A stretch of 60,080 nucleotides of DNA, taken from positions 1-60,080 of the forward strand of contig NZ_VUKF01000028.1 in NCBI RefSeq assembly GCF_009193185.1, read 5' to 3'. Below the pieces are notes generated by a model. The model had not been told where the DNA came from and ran no database searches. It was given only the letters and a program-made list of their open reading frames with translations. A program made the position numbers and the translations under genes. Below are positions 8,219-16,152 of the stretch, one piece after another; the stretch's first letter is position 1, and the number at the start of each line of letters is the position of its first letter. Origin of the DNA: Georgenia thermotolerans. Its GTDB lineage: Bacteria > Actinomycetota > Actinomycetes > Actinomycetales > Actinomycetaceae.

Positions 8219-9199
8219 ATGCGCATCGTCATCGCCCTGGGCGGCAACGCCCTCCTCCAGCGCGGCGACAAGCCCGACGCGGAGATCCAGATCGCGAACG
8301 TCGAGACGGCGGTCAAGGCCCTCGCCCCCCTGGCCGAGGAGCACGAGATCGTCCTCACCCACGGCAACGGCCCGCAGGTGGGGGTGCTCGCCCTGCAGTC
8401 GGCGAACGACCCCAACCTCACCGCGCCCTACCCCTTCGACACCCTCGGCGCCCAGACGCAGGGCATGATCGGCTACTGGCTGCTCCAGGCCCTGCAGAAC
8501 AACCTGCCCGGCCGGCACGTCGCCGCCATGGTCAACCAGACCCTCGTCCTCGCGGGCGACCCGGCCTTCAAGAACCCCACCAAGTTCGTCGGGCAGGTCT
8601 ACGACCGCGAGCAGGCCGACCGGCTCGCCGCCGAGCGCGGCTGGGTGATGAAGGAGGACGGCCCCTACTACCGCCGCGTGGTCGGCTCGCCGAAACCGCA
8701 GCGCGTCATCGAGACCCGGCTGATCCGCACGATGCTCGCCGCCGGCGCGGTCGTCGTGTGCGCCGGGGGCGGCGGGGTCCCCGTCATCCGCAACGAGTTC
8801 GGCAAGCTCCAGGGGGTCGAGGCCGTCATCGACAAGGACCTCACCGCCGCCGTGCTCGCCGAGGCCCTCGAGGCCGACGCCCTGATGATCCTCACCGACG
8901 TGCCCGCCGTCATGGCCGACTACGGCACGCCCCAGCAGCGCGAGATCACCCGGTCCACCCCCGGCGCCCTGCGCGACCTGGGCCTGCCCGCCGGCTCCAT
9001 GGGCCCCAAGGTCGAGGCGGCCTGCCGCTTCGTCGAGCTCACCGGCGACATGGCGGCCATCGGCCGCCTCCAGGACGCCCAGGACATCGTCGCCGGCAAG
9101 GCCGGGACGATCGTCACCCCGGGCGGCAACTACGGCGGTCCGGACGACATCCGTCCGCCAGTCCCGCAGGCGCCGGAGACGCGGGTGCGACGCGCGTGA
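8219..9199 (+). CDS. arcC: carbamate kinase
   Basis: A 326-residue kinase of the amino-acid-kinase fold. The N-terminal glycine loop is ALGGNALLQRG, with THGNGPQVG (residues 41-49) and a central CAGGGGVPVI. The C-terminal half has EAVIDKDLTAAVLAE, LTDVPAV and GSMGPKVEAACRF, all typical of ArcC. It transfers phosphate from carbamoyl phosphate to ADP, releasing ammonia and CO2, the energy-yielding step of the pathway. The last 20 residues are proline-rich and extend beyond the fold. Start ATG 8219 lies five bases after the arcB stop. A 240-base gap follows. Confidence 0.96.
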   Translation: MRIVIALGGNALLQRGDKPDAEIQIANVETAVKALAPLAEEHEIVLTHGNGPQVGVLALQSANDPNLTAPYPFDTLGAQTQGMIGYWLLQALQNNLPGRHVAAMVNQTLVLAGDPAFKNPTKFVGQVYDREQADRLAAERGWVMKEDGPYYRRVVGSPKPQRVIETRLIRTMLAAGAVVVCAGGGGVPVIRNEFGKLQGVEAVIDKDLTAAVLAEALEADALMILTDVPAVMADYGTPQQREITRSTPGALRDLGLPAGSMGPKVEAACRFVELTGDMAAIGRLQDAQDIVAGKAGTIVTPGGNYGGPDDIRPPVPQAPETRVRRA

Positions 9200-9270
9200 C
9201 CGGCCGGCCCACCTCCCAGCAGACGGGGCCGAGGTGATGGCACCGGACGAGACCTAGCAGCGAGCCCCGA

Positions 9271-9312
9271 CCGCCGACGACGGCGGCCGCACCACCCCGC
9301 CGACGACGGCGG
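9271..9312. repeat. two copies of a 16-base palindromic repeat
   Basis: CCGCCGACGACGGCGG occurs at 9271-9286 and again at 9297-9312 in the arcC-amidinotransferase gap. Each copy can form a six-base-pair hairpin with an ACGA loop. They may be part of an arcC terminator or an operator for the downstream gene. The rest of the 9200-9439 gap shows only G/C-rich sequence. Confidence 0.45.
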
Positions 9313-9439
9313 ACCGCCCGCCCCCGGCGGGCACCGGGCGCCCCCGGCCCACCGGCCGGCGCCACCAGACCCACGCCCCGGACAACAGGGGCGGCAAGCG
9401 GGACGCGACGCAGCGCCCCCCGTGAAGGAGTGAGTTTCA

Positions 9440-10567
9440 ATGACCAAGATCGTCAACTCGTGGAACGACTTCGACCCCCTCAAGCACGCGATCGTCGGCC
9501 GCGCCGACATGAGCGTCATCCCGCCCGAGGAGCCGGCCACCTCCGAGAAGGTGCCGATCGACTCCGAGATGCGCGGCATGTGGGGGCCGCGTCCCACGGA
9601 GACGGTGGAGAAGGCCAACGCCCAGCTGGACAACTACGTCAAGGTGCTCGAGAAGCACGGCGTCAAGGTCGACCGGCCCACGCCGCTGCAGTGGAACCAG
9701 GAGATCAAGACCCCCGACTTCCGCACCGAGTCCGGCATGACGCAGATGCCGCCGCGGGACATCCTGCTCACCATCGGCAACGAGATCATCGCCTCGGCGA
9801 ACTCGTTCCGCTGCCGGTACTTCGAGTACCTGGCGTACTGGCCGCTGATGAACGAGTACTTCGAGAACGACCCGGAGTTCAAGTGGACGCAGGCCCCCCG
9901 CCCGCGCCTGACGGACAAGTCCTACAAGCACAACTACTACGACGAGCGGATCTCCCTCGAGGACCGGCTCGTGCGCACCGCGAACAAGGACTTCGTCACC
10001 ACCGAGGTCGAGCCCATGTGGGACGCGGCCGACGTCATGCGGGTGGGCAAGGACCTGTTCATCCAGCACGGCCTGACCACCAACCGCAAGGCGATGGAGT
10101 GGTTCAAGCGGTACTACCCGGACCTGCGGATCCACGCGGTGAACTTCCCCGGTGACCCCTACCCGATCCACATCGACGCGACCTTCGTGCCGCTGCGGCC
10201 GGGCCTGATCATCAACAACCCGCACCGGCCCCTGCCGGAGGAGCAGCGCAAGATCTTCGAGGCGAACGACTGGCAGATCGTGCCCGCCGCCAAGCCGGCG
10301 CACGACACCCCGCCGCCGCTGTGCTACTCCTCGGTGTGGCTGTCGATGAACTGCCTGGTCCTGGACCACAAGACGGTCATCGTCGAGGAGTCGGAGGTCT
10401 ACCAGGCCGAGCAGATGGACAAGCTCGGGATGAACGTCATCCCGGTGCCCTTCCGCGACGCCTACGCCTTCGGTGGCGGCCTGCACTGCGCGACCGCCGA
10501 CGTCTACCGCGAGGGCACCTGCGAGGACTACTTCCCCAACCAGGTCGAGGACCCCACGCGGGTCTGA
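9440..10567 (+). CDS. glycine amidinotransferase-type enzyme (AGAT family)
   Basis: A 375-residue amidinotransferase that moves the amidino group of arginine to an amine (or back) through a Cys-amidino intermediate. From memory of the human enzyme (GATM) the match runs the whole length: FDPLKHAIVGRA, TPDF, MPPRDILLTIGNEII, EPMWDAADVMRVGKDLF, IHIDATF, SSVWLSMN and FGGGLHCATADV. The catalytic triad would be Asp195, His244 and Cys350. At the positions of human Asn300 and Met302, next to the acceptor site, this protein has Tyr and Ile, so the acceptor may not be glycine. A good AAGGAG precedes ATG 9440. A strong hairpin follows the gene. Acceptor and direction are unknown. Confidence 0.9.
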   Translation: MTKIVNSWNDFDPLKHAIVGRADMSVIPPEEPATSEKVPIDSEMRGMWGPRPTETVEKANAQLDNYVKVLEKHGVKVDRPTPLQWNQEIKTPDFRTESGMTQMPPRDILLTIGNEIIASANSFRCRYFEYLAYWPLMNEYFENDPEFKWTQAPRPRLTDKSYKHNYYDERISLEDRLVRTANKDFVTTEVEPMWDAADVMRVGKDLFIQHGLTTNRKAMEWFKRYYPDLRIHAVNFPGDPYPIHIDATFVPLRPGLIINNPHRPLPEEQRKIFEANDWQIVPAAKPAHDTPPPLCYSSVWLSMNCLVLDHKTVIVEESEVYQAEQMDKLGMNVIPVPFRDAYAFGGGLHCATADVYREGTCEDYFPNQVEDPTRV

Positions 10568-10576
10568 CCACCGACC

Positions 10577-10616
10577 GCGGGAGCGCCCTGAGCGCACAGA
10601 CCCAGGGCGCTCCCGC
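10577..10616 (+). terminator. strong hairpin after the amidinotransferase gene
   Basis: A perfect 14-base-pair stem (arms 10577-10590 and 10603-10616, 12-base loop) begins ten bases after the stop codon. There is no T-run, as is usual for high-GC actinobacterial terminators. It probably ends or attenuates transcription between the arc-amidinotransferase half and the transporter-creatininase half of the cluster. Confidence 0.7.
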
Positions 10617-10790
10617 ATCCACCGGGACGCCGGTCCCGGATCTCCCGGGTCCGGCGGCCCCATCATCGACGCGAGCCGGCCGTCAGCTGGCGCGAGCAGG
10701 CTCGGGCGACCCCGCGACGGCGCGGACGCCCGGCCCGGCCAGCGGCTCACGCCTCCGCACCGTCACCACATCTCAGCAAAGGAGCGCATT

Positions 10791-11837
10791 GTGGATCCGG
10801 CTCGAGCGAACAAGCTCAAAGGTTTTGGGTTCATGTTCTTGTCGTCGTCCCTCATGGGCGGCATCGGCGCGTTCGCGCGGTACATCGAGGCCCCGGGCGA
10901 GTTCATCTCGTTCTGCCGCAACGGCGCGGGCTTCATCGGGATGACCCTGATCTTCCTGCTCGCCAAGCGGTTCGTGCACGTGCGGAACACCCGCATCACC
11001 CCCGGGGTGCTGCTCTCCGGCGTCTTCCTCGGCCTGCTGTCCGCGCTCTACGTGATCTCGACGCAGATGACCACGCTGGCCAATGCCTCGTTCCTCATCT
11101 ACACCGGCCCGGTCTACTCGACCGTCCTGGCGTCGATCTTCCTCAAGGAACCCTTCAAGAAGAGCATGCTGGCCTCGCTCGGCGCGGTCATCCTCGGGAT
11201 GCTCATCATCATCGGGATCGTCAGCTACAGCTCCGGCGACGGCCTCACCGTCGGCCTGGACCTCGACCCGAAGTACATGGCCGGCAACCTGGTCGCGCTC
11301 GCCTCCGGCGTCGCCTACGGCCTGTACCTCTTCCTCAGCCGCTACCGCACCGACGTCGACTCCAACACCCGGTCGTGGTTCAACTTCACCTTCGCGACCC
11401 TCACCATCGGCGTGATCCTGCTCTTCAGCCGCCCGGACCTGTCGGAGATGACCACCCGCGGCTGGGTCGTGCTCGCGGTGGCCGCCGTCGTCAGCGGCTT
11501 CGGTGCCTTCTACTTCATGACGCTGGCCACGAAGATACTCTTCGCCGGCGAGCTCGCCACGATCTCCTACCAGGAGACGATCATGGCGACGCTGCTCGGC
11601 GTCTTCCTCTTCTCGGAACCGCTGACCGTCATGCAGGCGCTGGGCGGTCTGCTCATCATCGGCGGCGGCGTGAGCCAGGTGTTCATCTCGACACGGAAGA
11701 CCCCGGCCACCGTGGAGGCCTTCACCCAAGGGGGCATCGCGACGACCCCCAACCCCAAGAAGACGCTCCCCACGGCGGCGCCCGGCGCGGCCGACCGGCG
11801 GGACGTCGGAGCGAGCGCAGGAGCTGACCTGAAGTGA
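10791..11837 (+). CDS. EamA/DMT-family transporter
   Basis: A 348-residue membrane protein with about ten hydrophobic segments in two EamA halves (first half from GFMFLSSSLMGGIGAFARY; second half from MAGNLVALASGVAYGLYLFLSRY, with a late GGLLIIGGG helix) and a 50-residue hydrophilic, Thr/Pro/Ala-rich tail. Such proteins export or import amino acids and other small metabolites. GTG at 10791 is chosen because AAAGGAG lies six bases upstream. Its stop overlaps the creatininase start (GTGA), so the two are translationally coupled. In context it could move an amine or guanidino product of the neighbouring enzymes. Substrate unknown. Confidence 0.88.
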   Translation: MDPARANKLKGFGFMFLSSSLMGGIGAFARYIEAPGEFISFCRNGAGFIGMTLIFLLAKRFVHVRNTRITPGVLLSGVFLGLLSALYVISTQMTTLANASFLIYTGPVYSTVLASIFLKEPFKKSMLASLGAVILGMLIIIGIVSYSSGDGLTVGLDLDPKYMAGNLVALASGVAYGLYLFLSRYRTDVDSNTRSWFNFTFATLTIGVILLFSRPDLSEMTTRGWVVLAVAAVVSGFGAFYFMTLATKILFAGELATISYQETIMATLLGVFLFSEPLTVMQALGGLLIIGGGVSQVFISTRKTPATVEAFTQGGIATTPNPKKTLPTAAPGAADRRDVGASAGADLK

Positions 11838-12613
11838 GCATCTCGAGCAGCGTCTACATGGAAGAGCTCGACGCCTTCACCTACCGCGACCGGGTCGCCG
11901 GCGGCGCGCCGGTCCTGATCCCCGCGGGCTCGATCGAGCAGCACGGCCCCCACATGCCCCTGAGCGTCGACGTGCTGCTGTCGCGGAAGATGGCCGGCAC
12001 GGTCGCCGAGGCGACCGGCTGCCTCGTCGCGGCGCCGATCGTGTACGGCTACAAGTCCCAGCAGCGCTCCGGCGGCGGCAACCACCTCACCGGGTCCACG
12101 GGCCTGGACGCGGCCACCGTGATCGCCATCGCCAGGACCCAGGTCCTCGAGCTCGCCCGGCACGGCGTCCGCCAGGTGGCCTTCGTCAACGGCCACTACG
12201 AGAACTACCAGTTCCTGTACGAGGGGGCGGACCTGGCCATCCGCGAGCTGCGCCACGACGGCATCACCGACATGAAGGTCCTGCTGCTGTCCTACTGGGA
12301 CTTCGTCGACGACGCCGCCATCGCCGAGCTCTACCCCGACGGCTTCCCCGGCTGGGACCTCGAGCACGGCGGGGTCCTGGAGACCTCCCTCATGCTGCTG
12401 CTCCACCCCGACCTGGTGGACATGACCCGGGTGGCGGACATCCCGCCGGCGCAGCTGCCCAGCTACGACGTGCTGCCGGCCCGGCCGGAGATCACCCCGC
12501 CGTCCGGGTGCCTGTCCTCGGGGGCCGCCGCGACCGCCGAGAAGGGCCAGATCCTGCTCGATCGCGCGTCCGCCGGCATGGTCGCGGCGATCCGTGGCGA
12601 GTTCGGGATGTGA
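11834..12613 (+). CDS. creatininase (creatinine amidohydrolase)
   Basis: A 259-residue enzyme close to authentic creatininase, which interconverts creatinine and creatine. Recalling the Pseudomonas putida enzyme, the metal ligands are all present at an offset of about one residue: Glu35, His37, Asp46, His121 and Glu123. So are the catalytic Glu177/His178 (LEHGGVLETS) and the two tryptophans that cap creatinine (Trp155 in SYWDFV and Trp174 in GWDLEHGG). The block YGYKSQQRSGGGNH also matches closely. Many family members act on other cyclic amides, so creatinine is likely but not certain. GTG 11834 overlaps the transporter stop. No creatinase or sarcosine oxidase gene is nearby. Confidence 0.88.
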   Translation: MSISSSVYMEELDAFTYRDRVAGGAPVLIPAGSIEQHGPHMPLSVDVLLSRKMAGTVAEATGCLVAAPIVYGYKSQQRSGGGNHLTGSTGLDAATVIAIARTQVLELARHGVRQVAFVNGHYENYQFLYEGADLAIRELRHDGITDMKVLLLSYWDFVDDAAIAELYPDGFPGWDLEHGGVLETSLMLLLHPDLVDMTRVADIPPAQLPSYDVLPARPEITPPSGCLSSGAAATAEKGQILLDRASAGMVAAIRGEFGM

Positions 12614-12617
12614 CGTC

Positions 12618-14069
12618 GTGCTGCGACGAGCACGGGCCGCGGGCACGCGGCCGGAGACCGGCGCCGGCGACGTGCGCCGCGACGTGGAGGAGACGCTCCA
12701 GCCGATCCCCGACGAGCGGCGCACCACCCGGGTCGGCGGCCAGTTCTGGATCTGGGCCGGGGCGAACATCGCGCCGATCAACTGGGTGCTCGGCGCCCTC
12801 GGCATCAGCATGGGCCTGGGCCTGTGGGACACCTTCGCCGTCCTGGTGGTCGGCAACGTCATCGGCATGGTGGTGTTCGGGTTCTTCGTCCTGCTCGGCC
12901 AGCGCAGCGGCGTCACCGGCATGCTGCTGGGCCGGGGGGTCTTCGGCCGGCGCGGGAACTACCTGCCCGCGCTGATCCAGGGCGTGGTGGTCATCGGCTG
13001 GTGCGCCGTCAACACCTGGATCGTCCTCGACCTGGTCATGGCGCTGTTCGGGAAGATCGGCTGGGTCGACCCCGACCTGGCCAACTACGGGTGGAAGTTC
13101 GCCGTCGCCGCGGCCGTCATGTGCGTGCAGGTGACCATCGCGCTCTTCGGCTACCGGGCGATCGCCGGCTTCGAGCGGTGGACCGTCCCGCCCACGATCG
13201 CGATCCTCGTCGCGATGTCCGTCGCCGCCTGGTTCTTCATGGACATCGACTGGTCCTACGCCGGCCCGCCGTCGGGCGCCCTGACCGGGTGGGACCGCGT
13301 CGTGGCCATGTCCTCGGTGATGACCGCCATCGGGGTGGGCTGGGGGCTGACCTGGCTGACCTACGCCTCCGACTACTCCCGGTTCGTCAGCCGGGCCGTG
13401 CCCCGCCGGCGGCTCTACCTGGCCTCCGCCGGCGGGCAGATCCTGCCGGTGCTGTGGCTCGGGCTGCTCGGCGCCACGCTCGCCACCACCAACGGCTCGG
13501 TCGACCCCGGCGAGCTGGTGGTGGACAACTTCGGCTCGATGGCCATCCCGGTGCTCCTGCTCGTCCTGCACGGGCCCATCGCGACCAACATCCTCAACAT
13601 CTACACGTTCACCGTCACGGTGCAGAGCCTGGACATCCACCTGGGCCGGCGCGCCCTCAACGTCGGCGTGGGCGTGGCGGCGATGGGCGCGGTCACCCTC
13701 TTCGTGTTCTCGAGCAACATCGCCCACTCCCTCGACGCCTGGCTCTCCGCCTGCGTGGGGTGGACCTCCACCTGGGGCGCGATCGTGGCGGTGCGGTACT
13801 ACGTGCTGGACCGCCGGTCCACCGACTTCTCGCACTACTTCGACCCGGTGGGCACCCGCCGGCTCCGGGACGTCGACTGGCGCGCGCTGGTCGCCTTCGC
13901 CACCGGGCTGACCTGCTCGTGGCTGTTCATGCACGGCATGGTCCCGGCGCTGCAGGGCCCGCTGTCCGAGGCGCTGCACGGGCTGGACCTGTCCTGGCTG
14001 GCCGCCGGGACCGGCGCGGGCACCGTGTACTACCTGCTCGCCCGCCGCGACCCCACGATCGCGAGGTAA
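12618..14069 (+). CDS. NCS1-family (CodB-like) permease
   Basis: A roughly 483-residue permease with about twelve membrane segments. The first helix region has the NCS1 pattern QFWIWAGANIAPINWVLGALG, followed by GQRSGVTGMLLGRGVFGRRGNYLPA, typical of cytosine/purine/allantoin carriers. Coupling is by Na+ or H+ in the family. Placement directly after creatininase suggests creatinine or a related cyclic ureide as cargo; cytosine and creatinine are structurally similar. I take GTG 12618, four bases after the creatininase stop; an in-frame GTG at 12594 overlapping that gene is the alternative. argB follows after three bases. Confidence 0.88.
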   Translation: MLRRARAAGTRPETGAGDVRRDVEETLQPIPDERRTTRVGGQFWIWAGANIAPINWVLGALGISMGLGLWDTFAVLVVGNVIGMVVFGFFVLLGQRSGVTGMLLGRGVFGRRGNYLPALIQGVVVIGWCAVNTWIVLDLVMALFGKIGWVDPDLANYGWKFAVAAAVMCVQVTIALFGYRAIAGFERWTVPPTIAILVAMSVAAWFFMDIDWSYAGPPSGALTGWDRVVAMSSVMTAIGVGWGLTWLTYASDYSRFVSRAVPRRRLYLASAGGQILPVLWLGLLGATLATTNGSVDPGELVVDNFGSMAIPVLLLVLHGPIATNILNIYTFTVTVQSLDIHLGRRALNVGVGVAAMGAVTLFVFSSNIAHSLDAWLSACVGWTSTWGAIVAVRYYVLDRRSTDFSHYFDPVGTRRLRDVDWRALVAFATGLTCSWLFMHGMVPALQGPLSEALHGLDLSWLAAGTGAGTVYYLLARRDPTIAR

Positions 14070-14072
14070 CCC

Positions 14073-15008
14073 ATGGCCACCACCCTCCTCGAGCCGGCGG
14101 CCGCCGAGCGCCCGGCCGTGGACCACCTGCGACCGGACCAGAAGGCCGAGGTGCTCATCCAGGCCCTGCCCTGGCTCGAGCGCTTCGCCGGCGGGCGCGT
14201 GGTCATCAAGTACGGCGGGCACGCCATGGTCTACCCCGAGCTGCAGCGCGCCTTCGCCCAGGACGTGCTCTTCCTCCACCGGGTCGGCCTCAAGCCCGTC
14301 GTCGTCCACGGCGGCGGCCCGCAGATCAGCCGCATGCTCGGCCGCCTGGGCATGCGCTGCGAGTTCCGCGGCGGGCTGCGCGTGACCACCCCGGAGGTCA
14401 TGGACGTCGTCCGGATGGTCCTGACCGGGCAGGTCCAGCGCGAGCTCGTCGGGCTGCTCAACGCCCAGGTCGCCCACGCGGTGGGGATCTCGGGGGAGGA
14501 CGGCGGGCTGCTGCGCGCCCGGCGCCGGTGCGCCGTCGTGGAGGGGGAGGAGGTCGACGTGGGCCTGGTCGGCGACGTCGTCGCGGTCAACCCGCAGGCG
14601 GTGGAGGACCTGCTGGCCGCCGACCGGATCCCGGTGATCTCCACCGTGGCCCCGGACGTCGCGGACCCCGGGCACGTCCTCAATGTCAACGCCGACACCG
14701 CGGCCGCCGCGCTCGCCGTCGCCCTCGGCGCCCGCAAGCTCGTCGTCCTCACCGACGTCGAGGGGCTCTACGCCCGGTGGCCCGACCGGTCGTCCCTGCT
14801 GCGGCAGGTGTCGGTCTCCGAGCTGACCGCCCTGCTGCCACGGCTCGAGGCGGGCATGCGGCCCAAGATGGAGGCGTGCCTGCGGGCGGTGGGCGGCGGC
14901 GTCCCGCAGGCGCACGTCATCGACGGGCGGCTCGCGCACTCCATGCTCCTCGAGATCTTCACCGCGGGGCACATGGGCACCATGGTGCTGCCGGACGGTG
15001 CCGCGTGA
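14073..15008 (+). CDS. argB: acetylglutamate kinase
   Basis: A 311-residue kinase with the NAGK signatures VIKYGGHAM (N-terminal phosphate loop), [32 protein letters not shown] and [10 protein letters not shown] near the nucleotide site, then [14 protein letters not shown]. It phosphorylates N-acetylglutamate, the controlled step of ornithine/arginine synthesis. An N-terminal helix before the fold ([20 protein letters not shown]) resembles arginine-inhibited NAGKs. The gene sits in a catabolic/amidino operon, not in an argCJBD cluster, so it is either a second copy or the relocated sole copy. It is three bases after the permease and its stop overlaps the next start (GTGA). Confidence 0.93.
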   Translation: MATTLLEPAAAERPAVDHLRPDQKAEVLIQALPWLERFAGGRVVIKYGGHAMVYPELQRAFAQDVLFLHRVGLKPVVVHGGGPQISRMLGRLGMRCEFRGGLRVTTPEVMDVVRMVLTGQVQRELVGLLNAQVAHAVGISGEDGGLLRARRRCAVVEGEEVDVGLVGDVVAVNPQAVEDLLAADRIPVISTVAPDVADPGHVLNVNADTAAAALAVALGARKLVVLTDVEGLYARWPDRSSLLRQVSVSELTALLPRLEAGMRPKMEACLRAVGGGVPQAHVIDGRLAHSMLLEIFTAGHMGTMVLPDGAA

Positions 15009-15397
15009 GCGCGGTGGTCAGGCTGGAACCGGCGGGGCCGGCCGAGGGAGACGGCGCCGCGCCACCGGCGGCGTCGGGCGACGGCGCGCCGCCCCGGGCG
15101 CCCGAGCCGCTCGCGTGGGCGCTGGAGGAGCTCGTGGTGAGCGTGCGGGAGGCGGAGAACCTCGTCGTGCTGCGGACGGTGCCCGGCGGCGCGTCGATGC
15201 TGGCCGAGGCCATCGACCGGGCCCGGGTCGCCCCTATCGTGGGGACCGTGGCGGGGAACGACACCGTCCTCGCGATCACCCGGTCGGCCATCGCCGGGGG
15301 TGTCATCGCCCGGTACTTCCGGGCGATCGCCCGCGACCGGCGCCCGCCGGAGCCGCGGGCCGAGACGGGACGGGTGGCAAGAGAGGATCGACCATGA
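15005..15397 (+). CDS. free-standing ArgR C-terminal (arginine-binding) domain protein
   Basis: A 130-residue protein whose residues about 38-107 match the oligomerisation/effector domain of arginine repressor: [20 protein letters not shown], then [13 protein letters not shown]. The N-terminal 35 residues are Ala/Pro/Gly-rich, with no winged helix, and the upstream frame is occupied by argB, so the DNA-binding half is absent. In full ArgR the motif is GTIAGDDT, where the aspartates contact arginine; here the first Asp is Asn. It may form hexamers, sense arginine or a guanidino analogue, or modulate ArgR or ArgB. GTG 15005 overlaps the argB stop and its TGA overlaps the next ATG, implying tight translational coupling. 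Confidence 0.8.
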   Translation: MSAVVRLEPAGPAEGDGAAPPAASGDGAPPRAPEPLAWALEELVVSVREAENLVVLRTVPGGASMLAEAIDRARVAPIVGTVAGNDTVLAITRSAIAGGVIARYFRAIARDRRPPEPRAETGRVAREDRP

Positions 15398-16002
15398 GCG
15401 CAGGGCGTCCGACGGCGGCGGCTCCCGCCCCGGCCCAGCCGGCCGCCCGGCAGGGGGGCACCAGCAAGGGCGAGCGACGGCGGGCCGAGATCGCCGAGGC
15501 CGCGGCGGCCATCCTGCGCGAGGAGGGCCCGGCCGGTGTCTCCCACCGCACCGTCGCCCGGCGGGTGGGCTGCTCGGTGTCGCTGACGACCTACTACTTC
15601 GAGAGCCTCGACGAGCTCCTCGGCGAGGCCGGGCGCATCAACATCGGGCTGTGGGCCTCGCGGGCCGAGGCCGTCGCCGAGACGATCGAGGGCGAACCGG
15701 TGCCCGCCGGCCGCGACGCCGTGACGGCGTGGATCCTGCGCGCCTGTCTCCCCGAGGGCAACGAGCTCCTCGGCCACTACCTCCAGCTCATCGCCGCCGC
15801 CGGGGCGGCACCGGTGACCCGGTCCTACCGCACCGGCCGGGACCGGCTCAACGGGGCGGTCGCCCGGGTGCTGCGCCGGGTGGGCAGCCCCTGCCCGCCC
15901 GAGCTCGTCATCGCCGTCGTCGACGGTGCCGCCGTCTCGGCCCTGAGCGAGGGGCGGGACGTGCGCGAGACGGCCGCGGCGCTGCTCCAGCACGTGCTGT
16001 AG
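15394..16002 (+). CDS. TetR-family regulator closing the amidino cluster
   Basis: A 202-residue regulator. After a disordered 25-residue lead, the HTH lies at about residues 29-75 with GVSHRTVARRVGCSVSLTTYYF as its helix-turn-helix. The C-terminal domain (LLGHYLQLIAAAG and VIAVVDGAAVSALSEG) is the ligand-binding part. It overlaps the previous gene by ATGA and is the last gene of the run, so it probably controls the cluster and its own expression. It is not closely related to the paralogous pair at 4093 and 17914. The effector could be a guanidino compound or creatinine; that is inference. Confidence 0.87.
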   Translation: MSAGRPTAAAPAPAQPAARQGGTSKGERRRAEIAEAAAAILREEGPAGVSHRTVARRVGCSVSLTTYYFESLDELLGEAGRINIGLWASRAEAVAETIEGEPVPAGRDAVTAWILRACLPEGNELLGHYLQLIAAAGAAPVTRSYRTGRDRLNGAVARVLRRVGSPCPPELVIAVVDGAAVSALSEGRDVRETAAALLQHVL

Positions 16003-16152
16003 CCGTACGGACCGGACCGGTCCGCCGACGGAACCGGGCTCCTGGGACTTTAGGCACGCATTGTCCCGATTTGTCGGCCCTACGTTGGTCGTGCTGGCAG
16101 ACACCGGGCACAAGGCACCGGGGCCGGCGCCGAGGTTCCAGGAGGACCCGCC

